Below, piece by piece: positions 1 to 8,572 of a stretch of DNA of 64,000 bases. This DNA is from Sphingomonadales bacterium UBA656 (GTDB taxonomy: Bacteria > Pseudomonadota > Alphaproteobacteria > Sphingomonadales > Sphingomonadaceae). The DNA lies in contig DBOC01000006.1 in NCBI GenBank assembly GCA_002299895.1, positions 62,001-126,000 of the forward strand, in the 5' to 3' direction. Each line of letters begins with the position of its first letter. The stretch's first letter is position 1. The position numbers and the translations under genes were made by a program. The notes under the pieces were generated by a model, which saw only the letters and a program-made list of their open reading frames with translations, did no database searches and had not been told where the DNA came from.

Positions 1-11
1 ATCAAAATCTG

Positions 12-1262
12 ATGACTGAAACTTCCGCAGACCTCATGGGCCGCCTGGCCGCCAATACGCGCGTTGGCTATAGTTTTGATCAGGAATTTTACGTTAGCGA
101 TGCGGTGTTTCAAGCCGATATGGATCGGGTGATCAGCCGGAAATGGATTGTTGCAGGCCATGTGTCACGCATTCCCAATAAGGGCGATTATTTCCTGTTC
201 AAAATTGGTGCAGAGCAAATCATTGTCATTCGGGAGAATGAAACGAGCGTCCGTGCCTTTTTCAACGTCTGTCGCCACCGTGGATCAACGATCTGCCAGG
301 CGGAAAGCGGCAACGCACCGCGTTTAGTCTGCCCCTATCACGCCTGGACCTTTGGTCTTGATGGACGCCTGATCTCCGCACGACTGATGCCTGAGGATTT
401 CGACAAAGCGGAAAATAGCCTGTTCGCATGCCACGTCCGCGTGTTCCATGGCTTAATCTTCATCAACATGAGTGAGGATGAGCCGGTCGATTTTGATGCC
501 ACTTTTGGTGATATGGGACCAATCCTTGACTATCACGGATTTGCAGATGCGCGCATTGCACATGCCGGCAGCTACCCCACGACCGCCAACTGGAAGCTCG
601 TCGTCGAAAACTTCTTTGAATGCTATCATTGCGTGCCGTCGCATCCGGAGTTCTGCTCCATGCATGCATCGGAATCGATTGTAGCTGTTGGCGCTGGGCC
701 CAGTTCCGGACCAGCTGACGCAATTGCCAATTTCGCGCCTAAATTAGCAGCGTGGGAAGAAAGTGCTGCGGCCGCAGGTAGGCCCATTGGCACCATTGAT
801 GAAGCACCTGATAGCAGCCATTTGCGCTTGCTGATGCAGCGGATGAACAAAGACGGCTGGGCTTCAGAAACGCAAGATGGCTCTGCACCTGCCCCGCTGA
901 TGGGCAAAAGGACGAAAGCAGACGGCGGGCGGATGCATTTGAGTTTCAGCCCGTTCAGCCAAATTGTCGCAGATGATCACTTTGCCATCCTGTTCCAATT
1001 CACCCCGCGTGGCGCATTGGCGACAGACGTTGAGATGATCTGGCTGGTGGATGGGCGCGCGACCGAAGCTGAAGTGGACATTGAAAAGATGATCTGGGGC
1101 TATCATGCCACAACCACGCAAGACAAAGTCATAACCGAGAATAATCAGGAAGGTATCATGTCGAGCCGGTATCGGCCTGGTCGATATTCTGATCAGGAAG
1201 GCAGCGTGCTTAATTTCCAGAAATGGTATCTCAACCAATTCGGGCTGGAACGCGCTGAGTGA
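12..1262 (+). CDS. Rieske-type ring-hydroxylating / demethylating oxygenase, alpha subunit
   Basis: A 416-residue oxygenase subunit that would use electrons from a partner reductase to activate O2 on an organic substrate. The [2Fe-2S] Rieske ligands are visible as C87-x-H89 and C107-x2-H110. The mononuclear iron site is the ENFFECYHCVPSHPEF stretch (H206, H211), with D371 as the likely carboxylate ligand. The CYHC spacing and the C-terminal pattern resemble glycine betaine/carnitine-type oxygenases more than classic benzene dioxygenases, but the substrate cannot be read from sequence. Its stop overlaps the GTG start of the next gene by 4 nt, so the two are translationally coupled. No ferredoxin or reductase gene is inside the window; the unit may continue to the left. 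Confidence 0.9.
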   Translation: MTETSADLMGRLAANTRVGYSFDQEFYVSDAVFQADMDRVISRKWIVAGHVSRIPNKGDYFLFKIGAEQIIVIRENETSVRAFFNVCRHRGSTICQAESGNAPRLVCPYHAWTFGLDGRLISARLMPEDFDKAENSLFACHVRVFHGLIFINMSEDEPVDFDATFGDMGPILDYHGFADARIAHAGSYPTTANWKLVVENFFECYHCVPSHPEFCSMHASESIVAVGAGPSSGPADAIANFAPKLAAWEESAAAAGRPIGTIDEAPDSSHLRLLMQRMNKDGWASETQDGSAPAPLMGKRTKADGGRMHLSFSPFSQIVADDHFAILFQFTPRGALATDVEMIWLVDGRATEAEVDIEKMIWGYHATTTQDKVITENNQEGIMSSRYRPGRYSDQEGSVLNFQKWYLNQFGLERAE

Positions 1263-2329
1263 CAATAGCCGCCAATATGCGCGCGGTTTTGCTGACCGGC
1301 CATGGCGGCTATGATAAGCTGGATTTTCGGGATGACGTTCCGGTGCCTAATCCGGGGCCGAACGATGTGTTGATCCGCGTTGCGGCAGCCGGCGTCAACA
1401 ATACCGATATCAACACCCGCATAGGCTGGTACTCAAAAGCCGTCGCAGAGGCGACGGACGTGGGAGCTGCATCCGGGATCGCAGATGCGCAGGATGACGG
1501 CTGGTCGGGGGCCGCTTTTCAGTTTCCGCGTATTCAGGGTGCGGATGCCTGTGGCCGGATTGTCGCTGTCGGCGATAATGTGGATCCGGCGCGCATTGGT
1601 GAACGGGTGTTGGTTGAACCTGTTTTTCGCGGGGCTAGCCGCTTCGACATTCTCTATTTTGGTTCCGAAGTCGATGGCGGCTTTGCCGATTACACCTGCG
1701 TCCCGTCGCTACATGCGCATCGCGTGAATTCGGAACTATCGGACATTGAACTGGCGAGCTTTCCCTGCGCTTATGGGACGGCAGAAAATATCCTGACGCG
1801 GATTAATTTGCAGGCGGGCGAGCGCGTCTTGATCACTGGCGCGTCGGGCGGTGTTGGCTCCGCCGCGGTGCAATTGGCCGAAAGGCGAGGTGCTGAGGTG
1901 ACCGCAATCGCCGCCGACGCAAAGGCGGAGATTGTTCGGTCGCTCGGCGCATCGCGGGTGGTTCCGCGCGATGCCAATCTGGAAGCTTTGTTTGGGCAGG
2001 AATATTTCGACGCCGCTGTAGACATTGTGGGAGGGTCGCAGTTTGGCGCCATCCTAAATGTCTTGAAACGCGGCGGTCGCTATGGTGTTTCAGGTGCCAT
2101 TTCGGGCCCCATTGTCGACCTTGATCTGCGGACTTTGTACCTTAAGGATTTGCGCCTGATTGGCTGCACCGTGCTGGAACCAGATGTGTTCGCAAACCTT
2201 GTCTCTTATATCGAACGCGGTGAAGTACGCCCACTAGTGGCAGCAACATACGACCTATCTGACATCGTAAAAGCACAGGAAGCGTTTTTGACGAAGCAGC
2301 ATGTCGGGAAAATTGTCCTGTCGCTTTAG
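1259..2329 (+). CDS. MDR-family (zinc-type alcohol dehydrogenase-like / quinone oxidoreductase) protein
   Basis: Medium-chain dehydrogenase/reductase of 356 residues. The N-terminal GroES-like fold is followed by a nucleotide-binding Rossmann domain with GASGGVG at about residues 194-200. The GTG start sits in a GTGA overlap with the stop of the oxygenase gene; an ATG at 1277 is the alternative. The usual catalytic-zinc Cys/His set is not evident, so a quinone-oxidoreductase or enoyl-reductase type reaction fits better than a zinc alcohol dehydrogenase. Coupling to the Rieske oxygenase suggests it acts on the same substrate or product. Its stop overlaps the stop of the convergent aminotransferase gene (2326-2329). 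Confidence 0.85.
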   Translation: MTIAANMRAVLLTGHGGYDKLDFRDDVPVPNPGPNDVLIRVAAAGVNNTDINTRIGWYSKAVAEATDVGAASGIADAQDDGWSGAAFQFPRIQGADACGRIVAVGDNVDPARIGERVLVEPVFRGASRFDILYFGSEVDGGFADYTCVPSLHAHRVNSELSDIELASFPCAYGTAENILTRINLQAGERVLITGASGGVGSAAVQLAERRGAEVTAIAADAKAEIVRSLGASRVVPRDANLEALFGQEYFDAAVDIVGGSQFGAILNVLKRGGRYGVSGAISGPIVDLDLRTLYLKDLRLIGCTVLEPDVFANLVSYIERGEVRPLVAATYDLSDIVKAQEAFLTKQHVGKIVLSL

Positions 2330-3645
2330 TCGACAGTTTCGATCAATTCACCGATCCGACCAACAATTTCATCGATATGGTTTTTCTGCAGGATAAGCGG
2401 CGGTGACAGCGCAATGATGTCCCCTGTCGCACGCACGAGCACGCCATTATCAAAGCATTTATGGAATAATTGCATGCCGCGTTTGCCAACGCCAGCGGCA
2501 TGCGGCGCAAGTTCGATAGCCGCGACAATACCCATGTTGCGGATGTCGATGATATGCTTTTTGCCCTTCAGACTGTGTATCGCTTCCTGCCAATAGCCAT
2601 GGAGCGAACTGGCATGTTCGAAAATGCCTTCTGACTTGTAAAGGTCCAGCGTTGCCAAGGCTGCTGCTGCGGCCAAGGGGTGGCCGGAATAAGTATAGCC
2701 GTGGAACAATTCGATACCATCGGGACCGCCTTCGACGACGCCGTCGTGGATATGGCGGCTGACGGCGACGGCACCCATTGGCACGGCGGCGTTGGTGAGG
2801 CCTTTTGCCATTGTAATGATGTCGGGCGTTACGCCTAAGGTTTCGGACGCTGTCGTACCGCCGACACGCCCAAAAGCCGTAATGACTTCGTCAAAGATAA
2901 GTACGATGCCATGTTTGCGGGTAATCTCGCGCAATTTTTCGAGATAGCCGATGGGTGGCACCAACACGCCGGTGGATCCCGCCATGGGTTCGACAATGAC
3001 CGCGGCGATGGTCTCTGCGCCATGCAGGGCGATAATGGCTTCCAAATTATCGGCGAGGTGTCCGCCCCATTCGGGACGGCCCTTGGTAAAGGCGTTATGT
3101 TCAAGATTATGGGTGTGCGGAAGATGGTCAACACCCGTCAACAGCGTGCCAAATTGCCGCCGATTGTTGACGATGCCGCCAACCGAAATGCCGCCAAAGC
3201 CAACGCCGTTATAGCCGCGTTCCCGTCCGATTAAGCGGGTGCGCGTACCTTGGCCAATCGCGCGTTGATAGGCGAGGGCAATTTTGAGAGCAGTGTCGAC
3301 CGATTCTGAACCCGAATTTGTAAAGAATATGCGGTCCAGACCTTCTGGCATCAGTGTTGCGAGGCGCGAAGCCAGTTCAAATGCCAGTGGATGTCCCAAT
3401 TGGAATGGCGGAGCATAATCAAGCTCTGCGGCGCATTTCTGGATCGCTTCGACAATGGGTGCGCGGCAGTGACCGGCATTAACCGCCCAAAGTCCGGCGG
3501 TGCCATCCAGGACCTGCCGTCCATCATCGCTGGTATAATGCATATCCTTCGCGGATTTTAGCTGCCGCGGTGTCGTCTTGAATGCCCTGTTTGCCGTGAA
3601 CGGCATCCAAAATGCTGCAAGGGGGTCATTTTCCAGTTTCATCAT
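2326..3645 (-). CDS. Class III omega-aminotransferase (beta-alanine--pyruvate transaminase type)
   Basis: PLP-dependent fold-type I aminotransferase of 439 residues, a normal length for the family. It carries the substrate-binding GTAGLWAVNAGH segment, SGSESVDTALK in the phosphate-binding region, D252 in the IFDEVITAFGR motif and the Schiff-base lysine K281 in MAKGLTNAAVPMGA. These features match omega-amino acid:pyruvate transaminases, which make a semialdehyde from beta-alanine, GABA or other terminal amines. Two adjacent ATGs (3645, 3642) follow a GGAG ribosome site. It converges on the oxidoreductase gene and is followed upstream by an Lrp-family regulator on the same strand, a likely regulator of this unit or of the divergent E1 gene. 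Confidence 0.88.
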   Translation of the reverse strand: MMKLENDPLAAFWMPFTANRAFKTTPRQLKSAKDMHYTSDDGRQVLDGTAGLWAVNAGHCRAPIVEAIQKCAAELDYAPPFQLGHPLAFELASRLATLMPEGLDRIFFTNSGSESVDTALKIALAYQRAIGQGTRTRLIGRERGYNGVGFGGISVGGIVNNRRQFGTLLTGVDHLPHTHNLEHNAFTKGRPEWGGHLADNLEAIIALHGAETIAAVIVEPMAGSTGVLVPPIGYLEKLREITRKHGIVLIFDEVITAFGRVGGTTASETLGVTPDIITMAKGLTNAAVPMGAVAVSRHIHDGVVEGGPDGIELFHGYTYSGHPLAAAAALATLDLYKSEGIFEHASSLHGYWQEAIHSLKGKKHIIDIRNMGIVAAIELAPHAAGVGKRGMQLFHKCFDNGVLVRATGDIIALSPPLILQKNHIDEIVGRIGELIETVD

Positions 3646-3762
3646 GTCACTCCACCAACGGGTCTTTATCCCTTATGCGACCCTATTACCGTCATTCTCG
3701 ATTGAAAAGATTGTTGTGTTTGGAAAATTTTATATCGGGCTCAGATGCAGAGGGCCGCGTGA

Positions 3763-4245
3763 TCATATGCTTGACCCCAAAGTGGGAACCGACGTCTTGT
3801 AAATGACAGGCCGCAGCGCAAAGCTGGTGGTCACATTGGCCACGCCCTTCACACGGGTCAGCCGGTGGCGCAGAAAATCCTCAAATTGCGTCAAGGATCC
3901 GACCAATATGCGTAATTGATAATCTGCCTCACCGGTCATCAGATAACATTCCATAACCTCGGGAAAGCTCGCAACAGCGGTCTCGAAATCTTCCAAATGA
4001 CGGTCATCTTGTTGGTCAAGGCGCACGCGGACAAAGGCCGTCACGGCGAGGCCGACCTTATCAGGATCGACCAAAGCGACATATCGCGTGATGGTGCCGT
4101 CTGTTTCGAGCTGCCGTACCCGCCGCAGACACGGGCTTGGCGACAAACCTACCCGCTCGGAAAGTTCCTGATTGGACATTCGACCATCCGATTGAAGGCA
4201 GTCGATAATCTTGCGGTCGATAGCGTCGAGTGCATTTTTTGGCAT
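3763..4245 (-). CDS. Lrp/AsnC family transcriptional regulator
   Basis: A 160-residue feast/famine regulator. The N-terminal winged helix-turn-helix (about residues 28-47, LSERVGLSPSPCLRRVRQLE) is followed by the RAM ligand-binding domain with ECYLMTGEADYQLRI. Proteins of this family sense an amino acid or related effector and control adjacent genes. It is transcribed divergently from the E1-type dehydrogenase across an AT-rich gap of about 130 bp. The arrangement mirrors MdeR/MdeB of pseudomonads, where an Lrp-type regulator controls an AceE-like 2-oxobutyrate dehydrogenase, although no methionine gamma-lyase gene is adjacent here. Confidence 0.92.
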   Translation of the reverse strand: MPKNALDAIDRKIIDCLQSDGRMSNQELSERVGLSPSPCLRRVRQLETDGTITRYVALVDPDKVGLAVTAFVRVRLDQQDDRHLEDFETAVASFPEVMECYLMTGEADYQLRILVGSLTQFEDFLRHRLTRVKGVANVTTSFALRPVIYKTSVPTLGSSI

Positions 4246-4373
4246 ATTATAAACCTAATTTTTATTATTTAAGCATAATCTATCAAATTATATGGCATTT
4301 ACTATCATGATACGCAAGGACATGCTGGAGTGTGCTGGGTAAAGTCTTGCTTTGTTTTAAGCGGAAAATAGCC
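4246..4373. promoter_or_regulatory. AT-rich divergent promoter/operator region
   Basis: Gap between the divergent Lrp-type regulator and the E1 dehydrogenase gene. It is strikingly AT-rich for this genome, with runs such as TTTTTATTATTTAAG, as expected for Lrp-family binding and for two back-to-back promoters. No exact operator palindrome could be assigned by eye. Confidence 0.5.
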
Positions 4374-6716
4374 ATGGCCAGTATTGTCGCCGACAAGCGT
4401 GAAGAGAAAATAGCAACAATCGAAACACTCGACGCACGGCTGCGTTGGTTGGCCTCTTGGATTGTGCACAACGCCAACCATATCCGGCCAAAGCGGGACG
4501 GGTTGAAGGTCGGCGGGCATCAGGCCAGCTGCGCGTCGATGACGGCGATTATGGCGGCGCTTTATTTTCATGCGCTGCGTCCGAATGACAAGGTTTCGGT
4601 CAAGCCACATGCGGGACCAGTGTTGCAAGCCATCCATTATCTTCTCGGCAATCAGTCGCTGGAGCAGTTGCAACAGTTTCGGGCCCTTGGCGGCGCGCAA
4701 AGCTATCCGTCCCGGACAAAGGATAAAATTCCCGTGGATTTCTCCACCGGTTCTGTAGGTTTGGGCGTCGCGATTACCGCCTTTTCCAGTCTGGTTCAGG
4801 ATTATTTGGTCGCGCACGGATCGATAGAAGAGGGCAATGCCGGGCGGATGATTTCGTTGATGGGCGATGCCGAACTGGATGAAGGCAATATCTACGAATG
4901 CCTTATTGAAGGGTATAAGCACGACATCAGGAACTGCTGGTGGGTCGTTGACTATAATCGGCAGTCGCTCGACAGCACGACAGCTGACCGAATGTTTCGG
5001 CGCTTCGACGATATTTTCGAGACCACCGGATGGCGGGTCATCACCTTGAAGAGTGGCAAGTTGCAACGTGCCGCTTTCAGTCGGCCCGGAGGAAAGTCAC
5101 TGGAGGACTGGATCGAAAATTGCCCCAATGCGGAATTTGCGGTTCTCACGTATCAGGGTGGCGCAGCTTGGCGCGCGCGCCTGATGGCAGATATTGGCAG
5201 CAAACCGCATGTGAAGAAGCTGCTGGACAGTTTCGATGACGATGGTCTGGCTGCGCTGATGACCAATTTGGGTGGGCATTGCATCGAAACATTGATGGAT
5301 GCCTTTGACAGTGCCGATGATGAACGGCCTACATTGTTCATTGCCTATACGGTCAAAGGCTATGGCCTGCCGCTTGCAGGCCATAAGGACAATCATTCGG
5401 GGATGATGAACCCCGGTCAGATTGAACAGCTTCGTATGTCCATGGGCATTGAAGCAGGTGAGGAGTGGGAACCATTTGCTGGCCTTGGCGGCAATATGGC
5501 GGCGCGGCTCAAAAATTTCATTGGCGATAGTGTTCTTGCCGCCAAACCACCAGAGCCCGTATCGTCACAGATACCCGTGCCCGCCCGCTTGGCAGTGCCA
5601 TCGGGCGATGTCCAATCAACGCAGGCAGCATTTGGTAACGTGCTTCTCGATCTTGCCAAATCTTCCGAAGAGTTGGCAGACAGGATCGTAACCACCGCGC
5701 CCGATGTGACGCAGACAACCAACCTCGGCGGCTTTGTGAACCAGCGCGGGCTGTTTCGCCGGTCTGACGTGGCCGATATATTCCGCGAGGCCAAAATTCC
5801 ATCTGCCCAGAAATGGGCGGCCCATGCGGCGGGGCAGCATATCGAGCTAGGGATTGCCGAAAATAACTTCTTCTTGCTGCTGACATCGCTTGGACTGGCT
5901 GCGCCGCATTTCGGTACGCGCCTTATTCCCGTTGGTACGGTGTATGATCCTTTCATCGCCCGTGGCCTCGATGCGCTTAATTATGGCTGCTATTCAGATG
6001 CGCGTTTTCTGTTGGTCGGAACGCCGTCCGGTTTGACTTTAGGACCAGAGGGCGGCGCGCATCAGTCTATCAACACGCCGTTGATTGGCATGGGGCAGCC
6101 GGGCCTTGCCTATTTTGAGCCGGCTTATGCTGATGAAGTCGCATTATTCATGCGATGGGCTTTTGAATATATGCAAAAGCCTGATGGAAGCTCGGTCTAT
6201 CTGCGGTTGAGCACGCGGCAGGTCGCGCAGGTGGAACGCGCCGATACCGATTGGGAGACCGATGCCCTCAAAGGTGGATATTGGTTGAAGCGTCCAGCAG
6301 CAGGGGCTGAGGCGGCAATTATATTCACCGGCGCCATCGCGCCTGAGGTGTTGTCTGCCTATGAACATATGTTGGATGATATACCCGGATTAGGCGTGCT
6401 AAACGTGACTTCCCCCGATGTGCTGCATCGTGAATGGTCCGCAAGCAAGGCGGCGCGTTGGACAGATCGGGGCACGCAAAAAAGTCATGCAGAGGATTTG
6501 TTATCCATTCTGGCGCCCGATGCGGGCATTGTCACAGTGATCGACGGTTCACCCGGGGCCTTGTCATGGTTAGGCGGCGTGCACGGTATGCGTGTCAGCC
6601 CGCTGGGGACGGATCGTTTCGGTCAGACGGGGGATTTGCCAGACCTATATAGCGAATATCGACTCGATTCCGCTGCGATTATGGATGCCATGGCGGAGCT
6701 GTTTTTAAAAAGGTGA
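4374..6716 (+). CDS. Homodimeric 2-oxoacid dehydrogenase E1 (AceE / MdeB-like, transketolase superfamily)
   Basis: Thiamine-diphosphate enzyme decarboxylating a 2-oxoacid for transfer to an E2 lipoyl protein. The 780-residue chain has the full single-chain E1 layout: N-terminal KVGGHQASCASM, the ThDP/Mg motif beginning GDAELDEGN (about residue 164) and ending at the NR of VVDYNRQSL, and a C-terminal transketolase-like half with EIGIAENN-type LGIAENNFF. It is about 100 residues shorter than typical AceE, a length seen in MdeB-like E1s. I chose ATG 4374; an in-frame GTG at 4332 would add 14 residues with no family support. The divergent Lrp-type regulator supports an amino-acid-derived substrate such as 2-oxobutyrate. 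No E2 or E3 gene lies nearby. Confidence 0.82.
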   Translation: MASIVADKREEKIATIETLDARLRWLASWIVHNANHIRPKRDGLKVGGHQASCASMTAIMAALYFHALRPNDKVSVKPHAGPVLQAIHYLLGNQSLEQLQQFRALGGAQSYPSRTKDKIPVDFSTGSVGLGVAITAFSSLVQDYLVAHGSIEEGNAGRMISLMGDAELDEGNIYECLIEGYKHDIRNCWWVVDYNRQSLDSTTADRMFRRFDDIFETTGWRVITLKSGKLQRAAFSRPGGKSLEDWIENCPNAEFAVLTYQGGAAWRARLMADIGSKPHVKKLLDSFDDDGLAALMTNLGGHCIETLMDAFDSADDERPTLFIAYTVKGYGLPLAGHKDNHSGMMNPGQIEQLRMSMGIEAGEEWEPFAGLGGNMAARLKNFIGDSVLAAKPPEPVSSQIPVPARLAVPSGDVQSTQAAFGNVLLDLAKSSEELADRIVTTAPDVTQTTNLGGFVNQRGLFRRSDVADIFREAKIPSAQKWAAHAAGQHIELGIAENNFFLLLTSLGLAAPHFGTRLIPVGTVYDPFIARGLDALNYGCYSDARFLLVGTPSGLTLGPEGGAHQSINTPLIGMGQPGLAYFEPAYADEVALFMRWAFEYMQKPDGSSVYLRLSTRQVAQVERADTDWETDALKGGYWLKRPAAGAEAAIIFTGAIAPEVLSAYEHMLDDIPGLGVLNVTSPDVLHREWSASKAARWTDRGTQKSHAEDLLSILAPDAGIVTVIDGSPGALSWLGGVHGMRVSPLGTDRFGQTGDLPDLYSEYRLDSAAIMDAMAELFLKR

Positions 6717-6749
6717 AACAGCAACATTCACCCGAAATGGCTTGAAACA

Positions 6750-6857
6750 TTATGCACCAGATTTCGCGCCGCCGCCGACCATTTCGCCCATGGACATATT
6801 CATGCCGCCGGTAAAGGGCGTATATTCTGGTTCGGCAACAAAGCGCGTTTCAAAGCT
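6750..6857 (-). pseudogene. Possible C-terminal remnant of a small gene
   Basis: A start-less reading frame of about 35 codons on the minus strand, bounded by an in-frame TGA upstream and TAA at 6750. It reads ...TRFVAEPEYTPFTGGMNMSM and then a Gly/Met-rich tail. The composition looks protein-like, but there is no start codon or ribosome site. It lies just downstream of purC in the same direction. It could be the tail of a decayed gene or pure chance. Confidence 0.25.
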
Positions 6858-6876
6858 TCAAGTGTAAATTTTTGAT

Positions 6877-7656
6877 TTACTTGCCTTTGCGTAATCGATG
6901 ACTGACCATATCGAGGACTGCGCCTTCGCTTTCGTCAGGCATTAGGCCAAGTCGGCGGGCGACTTCTTGATAGGCTTCTGCTTCACCGCCAAGGTCACGG
7001 CGGAACCGGTCCTTGTCGAGTTTCTCGCCAGTTTCAATATCCCACAAGCGGCAACCATCTGGGCTGATTTCGTCGGCGAGGATGATTCGCGAAAAATCAC
7101 CATCGAACAGGCGCCCAAACTCAAGTTTAAAGTCCACCAGCCGGATGCCGATGGCCGCAAACATGCCGCACATAAAGTCATTGATGCGGATCGCCATCGA
7201 CGAAATATCCTGCATTTCCTCCTGCGTTGCCCAGCCAAAGCAGGCGATATGCTCCTCTGCGACCAATGGATCGCCAAGGCTATCATCCTTGTAGCAATAT
7301 TCCAGCAGGGTATGCGGAAGCGGCGTGCCTTCTTCGATGCCAAGGCGTTTGGACAAGGTTCCCGCGGCGACGTTACGCACGATGACCTCAATCGGAACAA
7401 TCTCTACCTGACGGATCAACTGTTCGCGCATATTGAGGCGGCGAATGAAGTGCGTCGGGATGCCGATATGGCTGAGCCGCGTAAAAACATGCTCCGACAC
7501 ACGGTTGTTGATGACGCCTTTGCCCGAAATAGTGCCCTTTTTCTGGGCATTGAAAGCGGTTGCGTCATCCTTGAAATATTGGATGAGCGTGCCGGGTTCA
7601 GGACCTTCATAAAGAATCTTGGCCTTGCCTTCGTATATTTTGCGGCGGCGGGTCAT
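6877..7656 (-). CDS. purC: Phosphoribosylaminoimidazole-succinocarboxamide (SAICAR) synthase
   Basis: Purine biosynthesis step joining aspartate to CAIR with ATP. The 259-residue chain has the normal bacterial length and all family signatures: KIYEGKAKILYEG at the N terminus, KDDATAFNAQKKG (about 29-41), VRNVAAGT (93-100), VDFKLEFGR (174-182) and LADEISPDGCRLWD (193-206). The gene stands alone, without purS or purQ in the window, and is transcribed away from aat. An imperfect long hairpin lies in its leader (7688-7732). Confidence 0.96.
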   Translation of the reverse strand: MTRRRKIYEGKAKILYEGPEPGTLIQYFKDDATAFNAQKKGTISGKGVINNRVSEHVFTRLSHIGIPTHFIRRLNMREQLIRQVEIVPIEVIVRNVAAGTLSKRLGIEEGTPLPHTLLEYCYKDDSLGDPLVAEEHIACFGWATQEEMQDISSMAIRINDFMCGMFAAIGIRLVDFKLEFGRLFDGDFSRIILADEISPDGCRLWDIETGEKLDKDRFRRDLGGEAEAYQEVARRLGLMPDESEGAVLDMVSHRLRKGK

Positions 7657-7687
7657 ATGCGGTCCCTGACTTTGCTTGAAATGATGC

Positions 7688-7732
7688 GCCCCGGTGGAGT
7701 GTGGCCTTTAATGAGCCTAACTCTGCCGGGGC
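7688..7732 (-). other. Imperfect hairpin in the purC leader / aat upstream region
   Basis: GCCCCGG (7688-7694) pairs with CCGGGGC (7726-7732), and inner segments add further pairs separated by small internal loops. It lies about 30 nt upstream of the purC start on the minus strand. It might be a leader structure, a terminator-like element or an inert intergenic hairpin; nothing links it to a known riboswitch class. Confidence 0.3.
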
Positions 7733-7742
7733 GAGAGAGACG

Positions 7743-7748
7743 CTATAA
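7743..7748 (+). promoter_or_regulatory. Possible -10 element upstream of aat
   Basis: A perfect TATAAT lies 62 nt before the aat start codon. No good -35 hexamer is visible at the correct spacing, so this is a weak call. Confidence 0.3.
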
Positions 7749-7810
7749 TCCATTGCATGCGTCGGCGCAATTCGAGATAGGCAAATAGGACCGACACGAA
7801 AGGACATCCT

Positions 7811-8572
7811 TTGCCCATCGATCTGGATTTACTGCTTCAGGCCTACGCCAATGGCATATTCCCGATGTCGGACGCCCGTGATGACCCCGAAATCTTTTGG
7901 ATTGAACCGGAGTTTCGGGCGATTATGCCGCTCAATGGCTTTCGCGTGTCAAAGTCGCTTGCCAAAACTATCCGGCAGGACCGGTTTGTCGTTACTGCTG
8001 ACACCGCTTTTGCGCAGGTCATTGCCACTTGTGCCGAGTCGCGCGTGGACCGACGGGACACTTGGATTAATCCCGATATCGAAGAGGCTTTCTGCCGATT
8101 GCACCAACAAGGCCATGCCCACAGCGTCGAATGCTGGTTGGGAGAGCGACTTGTGGGCGGGTTGTACGGGCTTGCCTTGGGGCGTGCATTTTTTGGCGAA
8201 AGCATGTTTTCGCGCGAAACAGACGCGTCGAAGATTGCTATGGCATGGCTGGTTGCACGGCTTCGAATTGGCGGGTTTGAATTGCTTGATTGCCAGTTCA
8301 TGACCGACCATTTGGCCAGCCTAGGCGCCATCGAGATGACGCAAGCGGCTTATCTCAAGTTGCTGGACGCCGCATTGACAACAGCCGTTCAACCCTCCTC
8401 GGGACGGGCTTCCTCTGGTGCTGCGGGCGCTGGCGCGGGCGGAGACTGGGGCGCGCTTGAAGGGTCTATGGCCGCGGGATCTTCTGCAACAGCCTCTTTA
8501 GAAGATGTCTCCTTCACAGGCGTCTCTTCGCCGGGGAAGCGCATTTTGCAAGCCTTGATCCACACATCGTAA
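7811..8572 (+). CDS. aat: Leucyl/phenylalanyl-tRNA--protein transferase
   Basis: N-end-rule enzyme that adds Leu or Phe to N-terminal Arg/Lys of proteins, marking them for ClpAP. The 253-residue product starts with PIDLDLLLQAYANGIFPMSD and contains WIEPEFRAIMPL, SVECW, GGLYGLALGRAFFGESMFS and LLDCQFMTDHLASLGA, all family hallmarks. The start is a TTG preceded by AAGGA (about 7799). The last 60 or so residues, rich in Ser/Ala/Gly (ASSGAAGAGAGGDWGA), go beyond the conserved fold and are encoded antisense to the DUF2155 gene for 184 bp. This tail may be a by-product of that overlap. Confidence 0.93.
   Translation: MPIDLDLLLQAYANGIFPMSDARDDPEIFWIEPEFRAIMPLNGFRVSKSLAKTIRQDRFVVTADTAFAQVIATCAESRVDRRDTWINPDIEEAFCRLHQQGHAHSVECWLGERLVGGLYGLALGRAFFGESMFSRETDASKIAMAWLVARLRIGGFELLDCQFMTDHLASLGAIEMTQAAYLKLLDAALTTAVQPSSGRASSGAAGAGAGGDWGALEGSMAAGSSATASLEDVSFTGVSSPGKRILQALIHTS

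Noticed and set aside
4246..4373. SAM or other riboswitch in front of the MdeB-like E1 gene
   Set aside because: The gap is short, very AT-rich and lacks stable conserved stems; Lrp-type control explains the layout.
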